A stretch of 64,000 nt of DNA from Azospirillum tabaci (lineage in GTDB: Bacteria > Pseudomonadota > Alphaproteobacteria > Azospirillales > Azospirillaceae), in contig NZ_JACCJY010000019.1 of assembly GCF_014596085.1 (NCBI RefSeq), forward strand, positions 62,001-126,000, written 5' to 3'. Numbering within the stretch: the stretch's first letter is position 1; every line of letters starts with the position of its first letter. Below the pieces are notes generated by a model. The model made no database searches, was not told the origin of the DNA, and was given only the letters and a program-made list of their open reading frames with translations. Positions 57,335-64,000 of this stretch are shown piece by piece. The position numbers were made by a program, and so were the translations under genes.

Positions 57335-58354
57335 TTACTTCGGTTCGGACTTGGCGTTGTAGCGCTTGCTCCACTCCGCCAGGATGGCGTCGCGGTTGCT
57401 GGCGGCCCAGGCGAAGTCGTTCTTCTTGATCATCGCCGCTTCGGCGTTGGCCGGGTAATTGGCGGGATAATTGCTCACCCCCTTCACCGCCGCCACGGCG
57501 TAATACTGGGTGTAGAGCTTGGCGGCCTTGTCGGTGGAGGCCCAGTCGGCCAGCTTGCGGGCGGCGTCCAGGTTCTTCGTGCCCTTGACGATCGCGGTGG
57601 CCTCCATGTCCCAGCCGGTGCCTTCGGAGGCCAGGATCACGTCGATGGGGGCACCCTTGGTCTTCTGCTGGGCGCCGGTGTATTCGATGGACAGGCCGAT
57701 GGGGTATTCACCCGCCGCCGCCATCTTGCACGGCTTGGACCCGGAATGGGTGTAGACGGCGACGTTGTCGTGGAGCTTGTCCATGTACTCCCACGCCGGC
57801 TTGTCGCCCATGATCTGCATCCAGCCCGACACGGCCAGGAAGCCGGTTCCGGACGACGCCGGATTCGGCATCACCACCTGTCCCTTGTATTCCGGCTTGG
57901 CCAGGTCTGCCCAAGACTGGGGCTTGGGCAGGTTCTTCTTGCCGGCTTCCACCGTGTTGAAGCACAGCGCCGCCATCCAGGCGTCCATGCCGACCCAGGT
58001 CGGCTGGTCCTTGGCATCGCGGAATTCCGGCTTGATGGTGGCGAGGCCGGCGGGGGCGTAGCCGTCCAGCATCCCCTGCTGGTCCAGGATCATCAGGCTG
58101 GAGGCGGCCAGGCCCCAGACGACGTCGGCCTGGGGGTTGGCCTTTTCCGCAAGCAGTTTGGCGGTCACCACGCCGGTGGAATCGCGCACCCACTGGATGG
58201 TGATGTCGGGGTTGTCGGTCTCGAACGCCTTCTTGTAGGGGCCGAGCTGTTCGGGTTCGAGCGCGGTGTAGACGGTGAGCTTGGTCGCGGCGGCAGCGGT
58301 GCCGGTGGCGAGGACCACGGCGGCGGTGGTGGCTACGGCAAGTCGGAGGGTCAT
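57335..58354 (-). CDS. phnS: AEP ABC transporter substrate-binding protein
   Basis: A 339-residue periplasmic binding protein. The signal peptide runs from MTLRLAVATTAAVVLATGTA to a cleavage near AAAATK. It is a type-2 (Fbp/iron-like) fold: KLTVYTALEPEQLGPYKKAF at the N-terminus, DVVWGLAASSLMILDQ, and VVMPNPASSGTGFLAVSGWM. Context points to AEP or a related aminophosphonate as ligand. First gene of the transporter operon; the ribosome site is weak. Confidence 0.88.
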   Translation of the reverse strand: MTLRLAVATTAAVVLATGTAAAATKLTVYTALEPEQLGPYKKAFETDNPDITIQWVRDSTGVVTAKLLAEKANPQADVVWGLAASSLMILDQQGMLDGYAPAGLATIKPEFRDAKDQPTWVGMDAWMAALCFNTVEAGKKNLPKPQSWADLAKPEYKGQVVMPNPASSGTGFLAVSGWMQIMGDKPAWEYMDKLHDNVAVYTHSGSKPCKMAAAGEYPIGLSIEYTGAQQKTKGAPIDVILASEGTGWDMEATAIVKGTKNLDAARKLADWASTDKAAKLYTQYYAVAAVKGVSNYPANYPANAEAAMIKKNDFAWAASNRDAILAEWSKRYNAKSEPK

Positions 58355-58953
58355 GGCGGCACAATGCTCCCGGATTGGCGTGAGGATCGGTTGTCGGATG
58401 CCTCGTCTTGTACCGGCGGTACCGCTGCCGCTTGCGTTAATGTTCAATGACAGCCGTCGCCGGGAGCCGCGGTGGTGGCGCACGAAGTCAAAGCGCTGGC
58501 CGCCCAGACCGCGCAGGCCGCCGCCGGGGCCCGCACCGTCGCCGGTTCCATCGACAGCGTGGCGAAGATTGTTTTGATCGCCGATCATTCGGCGGGCGCG
58601 GTGTTGGAAGCCAATCACCTCGTGACCCACAGCTTCTTGGCGTTGGAGCACGAAGTGCGGCATTTCTCTGAAACGGTGCGGAGGGCTTGAAGCGCCGGTT
58701 CCACCGGTCCTGCACTCCAAGGCAGGAACAGCCGCACGCTATCGCCGAGGCCGCGCCAGCACGAGCTGAACCCGTCGGGATGACGCAGAAGGAGCGGCAA
58801 CCCGGGACATCAGCCGGCACCTCCTATCAAGTGGCAGACAACACCGAACCGCATCGCTCCTTCATGAAGACACAGGCAAAGTTCTTCATCGTGGGCCGAG
58901 GGTGGGGAAAGTCTATGCCTTTGGCATCCCAGGTGGCTGAAGTCGCTTGGGAG
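58355..58953. other. long gap between the AEP transporter and GGT genes
   Basis: 599 bases that carry no intact gene. The first 100 bases should hold the phnS promoter. The middle contains a chemoreceptor gene fragment (listed separately). The last 260 bases (58691-58953) show no supported gene and drift to lower GC near the end of the GGT gene. Confidence 0.5.
58453..58690 (+). pseudogene. 3' remnant of a methyl-accepting chemotaxis protein gene
   Basis: In one frame it reads AVVAHEVKALAAQTAQAA, the stretch that follows the receptor hairpin tip in chemoreceptors (compare [18 protein letters not shown] in the intact receptor at 37150-38841). It ends NHLVTHSFLALEHEVRHFSE...VRRA, the usual C-terminus. 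No membrane, HAMP or hairpin sequence lies upstream. About 75 codons remain and the stop is TGA at 58688. It is a fossil left by rearrangement at the edge of the phosphonate island. Confidence 0.8.
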
Positions 58954-60528
58954 CTATTTGATAAAGGAACGGGCTTGAGATCGAATCGCTTTGCCTTCGC
59001 CACGCGGGTCATGGGCGCCGTGAATGGTGTCTGCATCGGTGAGGCTGATGGCCCCTGCCTGGCCGAAGATCGGCGACAAGGCCGGAAGGGGCGCCACCTC
59101 ATGCCCCAGAGCGGCAAGTTCCTCGATCGCGGCCTCGCCCAGGGACGCCTCGATCTTGAGGCTGTCTCGGCTGTCGGAGAATGTCTTTCCCAGAAGGAAG
59201 CGGGGCTGGGCAAGCGCCTCCTCGGGCGTCATGCCGTAATCGATCAAGCCGGTGAGCAGCACGGAAAGGGTCTGCGGCTGGCCGTCCGCACCCTGGGTGC
59301 CGTAGAGAAGGTGGGGCTCCCCCTTGTTGAGGGCGATGCCAGGGTTCAGGGTGTAGAAGGGCCGCTTGCCGGGCTTGATCGCGTTGCGGTCGCCGGAAAC
59401 GGTCGAGAACGCCGCGCCACGGTTCTGCCAGAGGATGCCGGTATCGCCAATCAGGACACCGCTGCCCCAGTCGAAGTAGGTGCTCTGCAGAACACTCGCG
59501 CAGCGCCCTTGCTCGTCGGTTGCGGCGAAGAAGACCGTGTCGCCATGGCGGTAGGGATGGGGCCACGCCAGGGCGCGCGTCGTTTCAATGGCCGAGGCCC
59601 TGCCGGCCAGACGCTGCGGGTCGAGAAAGTCCCTGGGCAATGGCTCGGAACAATCGGGATCGGCGATGAGCGGCCGGTCCAGAAACGCCTGCTTCACCGC
59701 CTCGACCAGCAGGTGGTAGCGGAGCGGGCTCGAAGGGGGCAGGGCCGCCAAGTCGAAGTGGGAGAGAATGCCCATGATCGCCAGCGTGGAAAGGCCCTGC
59801 GTCGGCGCAGGCGGGGCCAGCAGGGTCAGCCCGCGGTAGTCCAGGCTGACGGGGGCCTCTTCCCGCGTCCGGGTCGCCGCCAGATCCGCGGCACCAAGGG
59901 GAGAGCCCGCGGCGGCCAATCCCTCGGCCAACTGCCGTCCGAGCCGCCCGTCATAGAAGGACCGGCAGCCGTCCTCGGCCAGCAGGGAGAGGCTGCGGGC
60001 GAGACCGGGCTGCTTGAAGAGTTCGCCGGGGACGGCGCTGAAATGATCCGCAAAACGTCCCCAGTGCGGGATCTCGCCGCGCCGGAAATCGAACCAGAAA
60101 TGTTGCGAGCGGCTGGGGACATAGCCGTCCCGGGCCTGGGCAATGGCGGGGGCGAGGAGATCGGCGAAGGGTTGGGTGCCGCCCCATTGCCCAGCGCTGT
60201 AGGCAAGCGCACGACCCCAGCTGTCGACCGCGCAGGCCGAGGTGACGGTCGAGGCGGGGCCGCGCAGGGGGATCGCAGCCTCATAGGCGGGAAGATGGCC
60301 CGCCGCCTGTCCGATGCCGAGGAAGCAGCGTTGCCGACCCTGCCGGTCCGCCACCAGCCAAATGGCGTCGCCGCCGATCCCGCAGAAATGCGGCATGACG
60401 ACGGACAGGCTGGCGGCGATGGCGACCGCCGCTTCGATGGCGGTACCGCCCCTCGCCAGAACGGCGGCCCCGGCTTCGGATGCCAGGGGATGCGGGCTGG
60501 TGACCATTCCCGGCCGGGCGACGTTCAT
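58954..60528 (-). CDS. gamma-glutamyltransferase-like Ntn hydrolase
   Basis: A 524-residue GGT-family protein. The precursor should self-cleave before Thr331 in GDTVFFAATDEQGRCASVLQ. The N-terminal block MVTSPHPLASEAGAAVLARG and the substrate loop PHFCGIGGDA are typical. No signal peptide is present, so it works in the cytoplasm, unlike glutathione-processing periplasmic GGTs; short forms of this kind act on other gamma-glutamyl or amide substrates. GGGG at good spacing favours ATG 60528 over 60540. It ends the ABC operon, 54 bases after the binding-protein gene. Confidence 0.88.
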   Translation of the reverse strand: MNVARPGMVTSPHPLASEAGAAVLARGGTAIEAAVAIAASLSVVMPHFCGIGGDAIWLVADRQGRQRCFLGIGQAAGHLPAYEAAIPLRGPASTVTSACAVDSWGRALAYSAGQWGGTQPFADLLAPAIAQARDGYVPSRSQHFWFDFRRGEIPHWGRFADHFSAVPGELFKQPGLARSLSLLAEDGCRSFYDGRLGRQLAEGLAAAGSPLGAADLAATRTREEAPVSLDYRGLTLLAPPAPTQGLSTLAIMGILSHFDLAALPPSSPLRYHLLVEAVKQAFLDRPLIADPDCSEPLPRDFLDPQRLAGRASAIETTRALAWPHPYRHGDTVFFAATDEQGRCASVLQSTYFDWGSGVLIGDTGILWQNRGAAFSTVSGDRNAIKPGKRPFYTLNPGIALNKGEPHLLYGTQGADGQPQTLSVLLTGLIDYGMTPEEALAQPRFLLGKTFSDSRDSLKIEASLGEAAIEELAALGHEVAPLPALSPIFGQAGAISLTDADTIHGAHDPRGEGKAIRSQARSFIK

Positions 60529-60582
60529 CTTTTCCCCCATGCGTGAAGCCCGGCCGCTGTTCCGGCCGGGCTTTTCCTGCGA

Positions 60583-61620
60583 TCAGTTGGTCTTGTAGGC
60601 GAGTTTGCGGTCGGCCGGCGGCGGCAGGAACTGGCGGGTGAAGACCTGTTCCGGCTTGGGCGTGGCGGTCAGCTGGTAGCCTTCGACCATGATGCCGATC
60701 GAGCGGGCGAGGCGCGCGTCGTCCACGTCGCCAAGGCCGAGCCGCTCGACTTCGGGCGACAGGATGAGCTGCTCGTAGGAGAACTTCATGCGGGCGCGCT
60801 CAAGCTCCTCCTTGGCCAGATTGTCGTAGGCAAGGACCGCCTTCACACCGGCCTCGGCATCCACGCCGATCTCCACCGCTGCCTTGTTGACCGCGCGAAC
60901 GAGGCCGGCGACGGCGTCCGGGTTTTCCTTGATCAGCTTCTGGGAAACCATCATGCCGTTGGAATAGAGGTCGAGGCCGAATTCGCCGAACAGCAGCCAG
61001 TTGTAGTCCTTGGCGGGATCCTGGCGGTTGTTGATCAGGTTGAACCAGCTGGTGATGTTGAAGACCAGGGCGCCGTCGATGTCGCCCTTGATCAGCATCG
61101 GCTCCTGCAGGTTCGGCCCCATGTTCTCGATGGCGACCTTGCCCATATCGACCTTGTTGAGCGTGCCGAGCACGGTCACGAGGCGGGTGGTCGGGGTGCC
61201 CTGGGCGCCGCCCAGCTTCTTGCCGACGAGATCGGCGGGCTTCGTGATGTTGGTCGTCTTCTTCGAAACGATCGCGAAGGGCGGCTTGTTCCAGAGCTGA
61301 TAGACCATGATCGGCACATCGCCGGGGCGGGTCGCCGCGTTCTGGATGATCGCGTTGATGTCGCCGAATCCGGCGTCATAGGCACCCGACATGATGCGGG
61401 TCACGGTGGCCGCCGACCCTTCGCCCTGGTCGATGGTGACGTTCAGCCCTTCGGCCTTGAAGTAGCCCTTCTGCTGCGCCAGCAGGAAGGGAGCGTCGGA
61501 GCCCTGGGTCTTCCAGCCGAGCGTGAACTTGATGTTGGTTTCGGCCAATGCCGGTCCGCTCAGGCCCGGCCCGCTCAGACAAAGGCCGAGCGCAAGCGTC
61601 GAGAGAAGCTTTTTCAACAT
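60583..61620 (-). CDS. ABC transporter substrate-binding protein (SsuA/TauA/NMT1-like)
   Basis: A 345-residue periplasmic protein with signal peptide LSTLALGLCLSGPGLSGPAL (cleaved near ALAE). The family's IKFTLGWKTQGSDAPFLLAQ start, then QKGYFKAEGLNVTI and GAYDAGFGDINAIIQ, match the NMT1/SsuA fold, which binds sulfonates, nitrate, thiamine precursors or other small anions. The ligand is unknown. GGAG precedes ATG 61620. It stands between the permease and GGT genes, suggesting that a gamma-glutamyl-type or amide compound is imported. Confidence 0.9.
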   Translation of the reverse strand: MLKKLLSTLALGLCLSGPGLSGPALAETNIKFTLGWKTQGSDAPFLLAQQKGYFKAEGLNVTIDQGEGSAATVTRIMSGAYDAGFGDINAIIQNAATRPGDVPIMVYQLWNKPPFAIVSKKTTNITKPADLVGKKLGGAQGTPTTRLVTVLGTLNKVDMGKVAIENMGPNLQEPMLIKGDIDGALVFNITSWFNLINNRQDPAKDYNWLLFGEFGLDLYSNGMMVSQKLIKENPDAVAGLVRAVNKAAVEIGVDAEAGVKAVLAYDNLAKEELERARMKFSYEQLILSPEVERLGLGDVDDARLARSIGIMVEGYQLTATPKPEQVFTRQFLPPPADRKLAYKTN

Positions 61621-61646
61621 GGGAGGCTCCGTTTCGGGGTGAAGGT

Positions 61647-62420
61647 TCAGGCGGCAGCAAAGCCCTGGCGGCGGGTGGCCCAGCCGGTGACGCGCGCCTC
61701 GACCAGCGAGAAGGCGACGTAGAGCAGGATGCCGAGGGCGGCGAGCAGGAAGAGGCCGGCGAAGACCAGCGGCACGTCGAAGTTCGAGGAGGCCGTCATC
61801 ATCACGTTGCCGATGCCCTTGTTGGAGGCGACGGTTTCGGACAGCACGCTGCCGACGAAGGCGAAGGTGACGGCGATCTTCAGCGAGGCGAAGAAGAAGG
61901 GCATGGTGCGGGGCAGGCCGACGTTCCAGAGGATGTCGAGCTTGCTGGCGCCGAGCGACTTCAGGACGTCCTCCAGTTCCGGCTCGGTGGTGGCGAGACC
62001 GGTCGCGATGTTGACGACGATCGGGAAAAAGCACATCGCCAGGGCGGTGAGGATGGCCGGCGTCGCGCCCGATCCGAACCACAGCACGAAGATCGGCACC
62101 ACCGCGACCTTGGGGATCGAGGAGAAGCCGATCAGCAAAGGATAGACCGTGTCGTAGGCGGTGCGGGAGACGCCGATGGCCGCCCCGATGATCACCCCGA
62201 CAGTGACGCCCAGGACGAAGCCGATCATCGTGGTCCAGAGGGTCTGCAGCACATGCGGCCAGAGGATGCCGAGGCGGGCAACCAGCGTCGCGAAGACCTG
62301 GCTCGGGCGGGGGAGGACCAGATCGGAGACCTGAAGGGCGAGGCAGAGGAATTCCCAGGCCGCGAAGAAGCCGAGGATGAGGATGGCCGCCCAAAGGCGA
62401 CGGCGCAGTTCGTAGCTCAT
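61647..62420 (-). CDS. ABC transporter permease (SsuC/TauC-like)
   Basis: A 257-residue permease with about six helices. The EAA loop near residue 160-185 (LEDVLKSLGASKLDILWNVGLPRTMP) contacts the ATPase. FSSIPKVAVVPIFVLWFGSG is conserved in the SsuC/TauC group. The start follows GGAGCC. The gene lies three bases after the ATPase gene stop and 26 before the binding-protein gene. Confidence 0.93.
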   Translation of the reverse strand: MSYELRRRLWAAILILGFFAAWEFLCLALQVSDLVLPRPSQVFATLVARLGILWPHVLQTLWTTMIGFVLGVTVGVIIGAAIGVSRTAYDTVYPLLIGFSSIPKVAVVPIFVLWFGSGATPAILTALAMCFFPIVVNIATGLATTEPELEDVLKSLGASKLDILWNVGLPRTMPFFFASLKIAVTFAFVGSVLSETVASNKGIGNVMMTASSNFDVPLVFAGLFLLAALGILLYVAFSLVEARVTGWATRRQGFAAA

Positions 62421-62423
62421 GGC

Positions 62424-63266
62424 TCAGGCTCCGCGGATGGCGGTGTCGGTGCGCGCGTCGATGATGAGGTCGCGCAGGCGCTGGTTGAGGGCGACGAAAT
62501 CAGCGTCGAAGGTCATCTGGATCGTGCGCGGGCGGGGGAAGTCGACGGCGCTGTCGTTGATGATGCGGCCGGGGCGGGCGCTCATCACGCAGACGCGCGA
62601 GGCGAGGAACCCCGCTTCCTTCAGGTCGTGGGTGATGAGCAGGACGGTGGGTTTGCGCTTCAGCCACAGGGATTGCATCGTCCCCCACAGCTCCTCGCGC
62701 GTGAACTGGTCGAGCGCGCCGAACGGCTCGTCGAGCAGCAGCAGGCTCGGTTCATGGATGAGGGCGCGGCAGAGGTTCGCGCGCTGCAGCATCCCGCCCG
62801 ACAGCTGCCAGGGGTAATGGCCGGCGAACTTGTCGAGCCCGACATCGGCCAGCAGGGCGTGCACCCGGTCGCGATACTCCGTCTTGCGCTTGGCGCGGTA
62901 GTCGGAGCGGAAGGGCCGCACGATCTTCAGCGGCAGCATGACGTTCCGCTCGATGGTGAGCCAGGGCAGCATGGTCGGATTCTGGAAGGCCATGCCGATG
63001 CGCAGGGCCTTGGCCGCCACCTCGCGCCCGCCGACGAGGACAGCCCCCCGGGTCGGCTGCAGCAGGCCGGCGGTCAGCCGCAGGATCGTCGACTTCCCGC
63101 AGCCCGACGGGCCGACCAGGGCGACAAATTCGCCATCGGCGATCCGAAGGTTCGTCTCCTGCAGGGCTGGAACGGCCTTGCCCGGCTTGCCGAACGAAAC
63201 GGCGGCCTGCGAAAGCTCGACGGCGATGGAAGAGCGGCCTTGCTGGATGGCTTGGGATGGGGACAT
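62424..63266 (-). CDS. ABC transporter ATP-binding protein (SsuB/TauB-like)
   Basis: A 280-residue ATPase: Walker A GPSGCGKST, Q-loop FQNPTMLPWL, signature LSGGMLQRANLCRAL, Walker B LLLLDEPFGALD, then the switch His in LLITHD. First gene of the four-gene ABC/GGT operon. GAGGTG lies six bases before ATG 63266; a GTG at 63275 gives three more residues. The tail (IQMTFDADFVALNQRLRDLI) is typical of the sulfonate/nitrate group. Confidence 0.93.
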   Translation of the reverse strand: MSPSQAIQQGRSSIAVELSQAAVSFGKPGKAVPALQETNLRIADGEFVALVGPSGCGKSTILRLTAGLLQPTRGAVLVGGREVAAKALRIGMAFQNPTMLPWLTIERNVMLPLKIVRPFRSDYRAKRKTEYRDRVHALLADVGLDKFAGHYPWQLSGGMLQRANLCRALIHEPSLLLLDEPFGALDQFTREELWGTMQSLWLKRKPTVLLITHDLKEAGFLASRVCVMSARPGRIINDSAVDFPRPRTIQMTFDADFVALNQRLRDLIIDARTDTAIRGA

Positions 63267-63294
63267 GCGGCGCACCTCGTGACGGACTGATCAA

Positions 63295-63394
63295 CTGTAT
63301 GCAACAGGTGCGCCAACTTTCGAGACCGGCCGCACTCCACGTCGGGGGTGACAGGCTTTTGGCAAGAAGAAGTGTGTACAATCGGTGTATGCAT
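63295..63394. promoter_or_regulatory. divergent promoter region with repeated TGTATGCA/TGTACA motifs
   Basis: The 233-base gap between the ATPase gene and the GntR gene contains CTGTATGCAACAG (63295-63307), GTGTACAAT (63374-63382) and GTGTATGCAT (63385-63394). These resemble the TTGTATACAA-like operators of FadR-subfamily GntR proteins. They suggest that the regulator represses the ABC/GGT operon and itself. This is an inference from spacing and similarity. Confidence 0.5.
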
Positions 63395-63499
63395 TTCATT
63401 TGTGCAGGGTGGTGAGGCTGTTGCATTCAAATGCGGCACTTGGCGAGTTGAATTCCCGCCTGACCTCCCTTATGCAGAGCGGAGTAGGAGAGGGCGGTG

Positions 63500-64000
63500 A
63501 TGGCCGAGGAAAAGCGTTCGAGGAAAACCGGAGGCGACCGTGTCGCGGTGATCTGCACAGCCTTGCGGCGTGCAATCATCGAACGGGCGCTTTCGCCGGG
63601 GGACCGGCTGCCGGAGGATTCACTGGGCGAACGCTTCGGCGTCAGCCGGACCATCGCCCGCAGCGCGCTCGGGCAGTTGGCGGCGGAAGGCCTTGTCGAT
63701 TTGCGCCGGAACCGCATCGCCGTGGTCGCCGTGCCATCCTTCGAGGATGCACGGGACATCTTCGACATCCGGGTCGATCTCGAGCGTCAGGTCGTCCGGC
63801 ATCTGGCCGGCAAGCTGACCGAGGCCCAGGTGAAGCAGCTGAAAGCCATCGTCGAAGCCGAACATCAGGCCCGGCATGGCGCCGAGGGGATTTCGATCCG
63901 CCTTGCCACGGAATTCCATGTCCGGCTGGCGGAAATGACCGGCAAGCCCGTTCTGATCCGCTATGTGACGGAGATCTGCTACCGCGCGGGATTGTCCCTG
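63500..64000 (+). CDS. GntR-family (FadR/FCD subfamily) regulator, 3' cut by window
   Basis: 167 codons are visible and the frame is open to the window end. An N-terminal winged helix-turn-helix (LRRAIIERALSPGDRLPEDS, then LGERFGVSRTIARSALGQLA) is followed by the start of an FCD effector domain (FDIRVDLERQVVRHLAGKLT, ATEFHVRLAEMTGKPVLIRY). GGAGTAGGAGAGGG precedes the ATG. It faces away from the ABC/GGT operon, so it probably controls it. The C-terminal ligand-binding part is missing here. Confidence 0.9.
   Translation, partial: MAEEKRSRKTGGDRVAVICTALRRAIIERALSPGDRLPEDSLGERFGVSRTIARSALGQLAAEGLVDLRRNRIAVVAVPSFEDARDIFDIRVDLERQVVRHLAGKLTEAQVKQLKAIVEAEHQARHGAEGISIRLATEFHVRLAEMTGKPVLIRYVTEICYRAGLSL

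Noticed and set aside
58687..60546. A 619-codon plus-strand open frame opposite the GGT gene
   Set aside because: GGT motifs are intact on the minus strand; this frame has no recognisable domain.

Overview
The window is about 69% GC by eye, densely packed, and reads as chromosome or chromid of an alphaproteobacterium of the Azospirillum / Rhodospirillales type. The evidence is a CcrM-type GANTC methyltransferase, the alphaproteobacterial DUF721-dsbA-smc-mutY neighbourhood, a double cold-shock-domain protein, and a Hup/Hyp hydrogenase locus beside EPS, chemotaxis and phosphonate genes. The genus is inferred; I could not run a search.

Layout. 1-6.5 kb: the end of a beta-oxidation operon (3-hydroxyacyl-CoA dehydrogenase, acyl-CoA dehydrogenase), then an orphan LuxR-type response regulator behind an AT-rich leader, a CBS-domain protein, an OmpW porin, a small lipoprotein and a glycine-oxidase-like flavoenzyme. 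6.5-20.7 kb: housekeeping genes, namely smc, a DsbA-like thiol oxidase, a DciA-like protein, mutY, a DUF1194 protein, folB, ccrM, rnhB, a double cyclic-nucleotide-binding protein, a YchJ/SEC-C protein, a tandem cold-shock protein, an S41 protease and an exopolysaccharide sugar transferase.

20.8-36.8 kb is a [NiFe]-hydrogenase island. One tightly overlapped minus-strand operon reads hupF, a hupI-hupJ fusion, hupK, hypA, hypB, a LysE-type transporter, hypF, hypC and hypE, with hupE divergent from it. hypD is missing. A second minus-strand operon encodes a Hyd-2-type (HybOABC) enzyme: Tat-exported small subunit, ferredoxin subunit, NrfD-like membrane subunit and large subunit. The maturation protease gene follows behind a hairpin. 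Both operons have an FNR/FixK-type box upstream, so hydrogen oxidation is probably switched on at low oxygen. Between them lie a periplasmic metallo-beta-lactamase-fold gene and its decayed partial duplicate.

37-48.5 kb is mixed accessory DNA: a chemoreceptor, adenine deaminase, a prepeptidase-like-domain protein, two divergent DMT transporters, an SbmA/YddA-type ABC exporter, a histidine phosphatase, a ribbon-helix-helix protein with a CRP-like palindrome upstream, and an RTX calcium-binding protein.

48.9-58.4 kb is a 2-aminoethylphosphonate (AEP) module. phnW, phnX, a FAD amine oxidase and a class-III PLP enzyme (probable 1-hydroxy-AEP ammonia-lyase) form one operon. A divergent LysR regulator separates it from a three-gene AEP ABC transporter. 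Together they would import AEP and hydroxylated or N-methylated relatives and funnel them to phosphonoacetaldehyde, then acetaldehyde and phosphate. 58.4-64 kb holds a chemoreceptor remnant, then a gamma-glutamyltransferase-like enzyme in an operon with a TauABC/SsuABC-like transporter, under a divergent FadR-type GntR regulator cut by the window end.

I saw no rRNA, tRNA, CRISPR array, transposase or phage gene.
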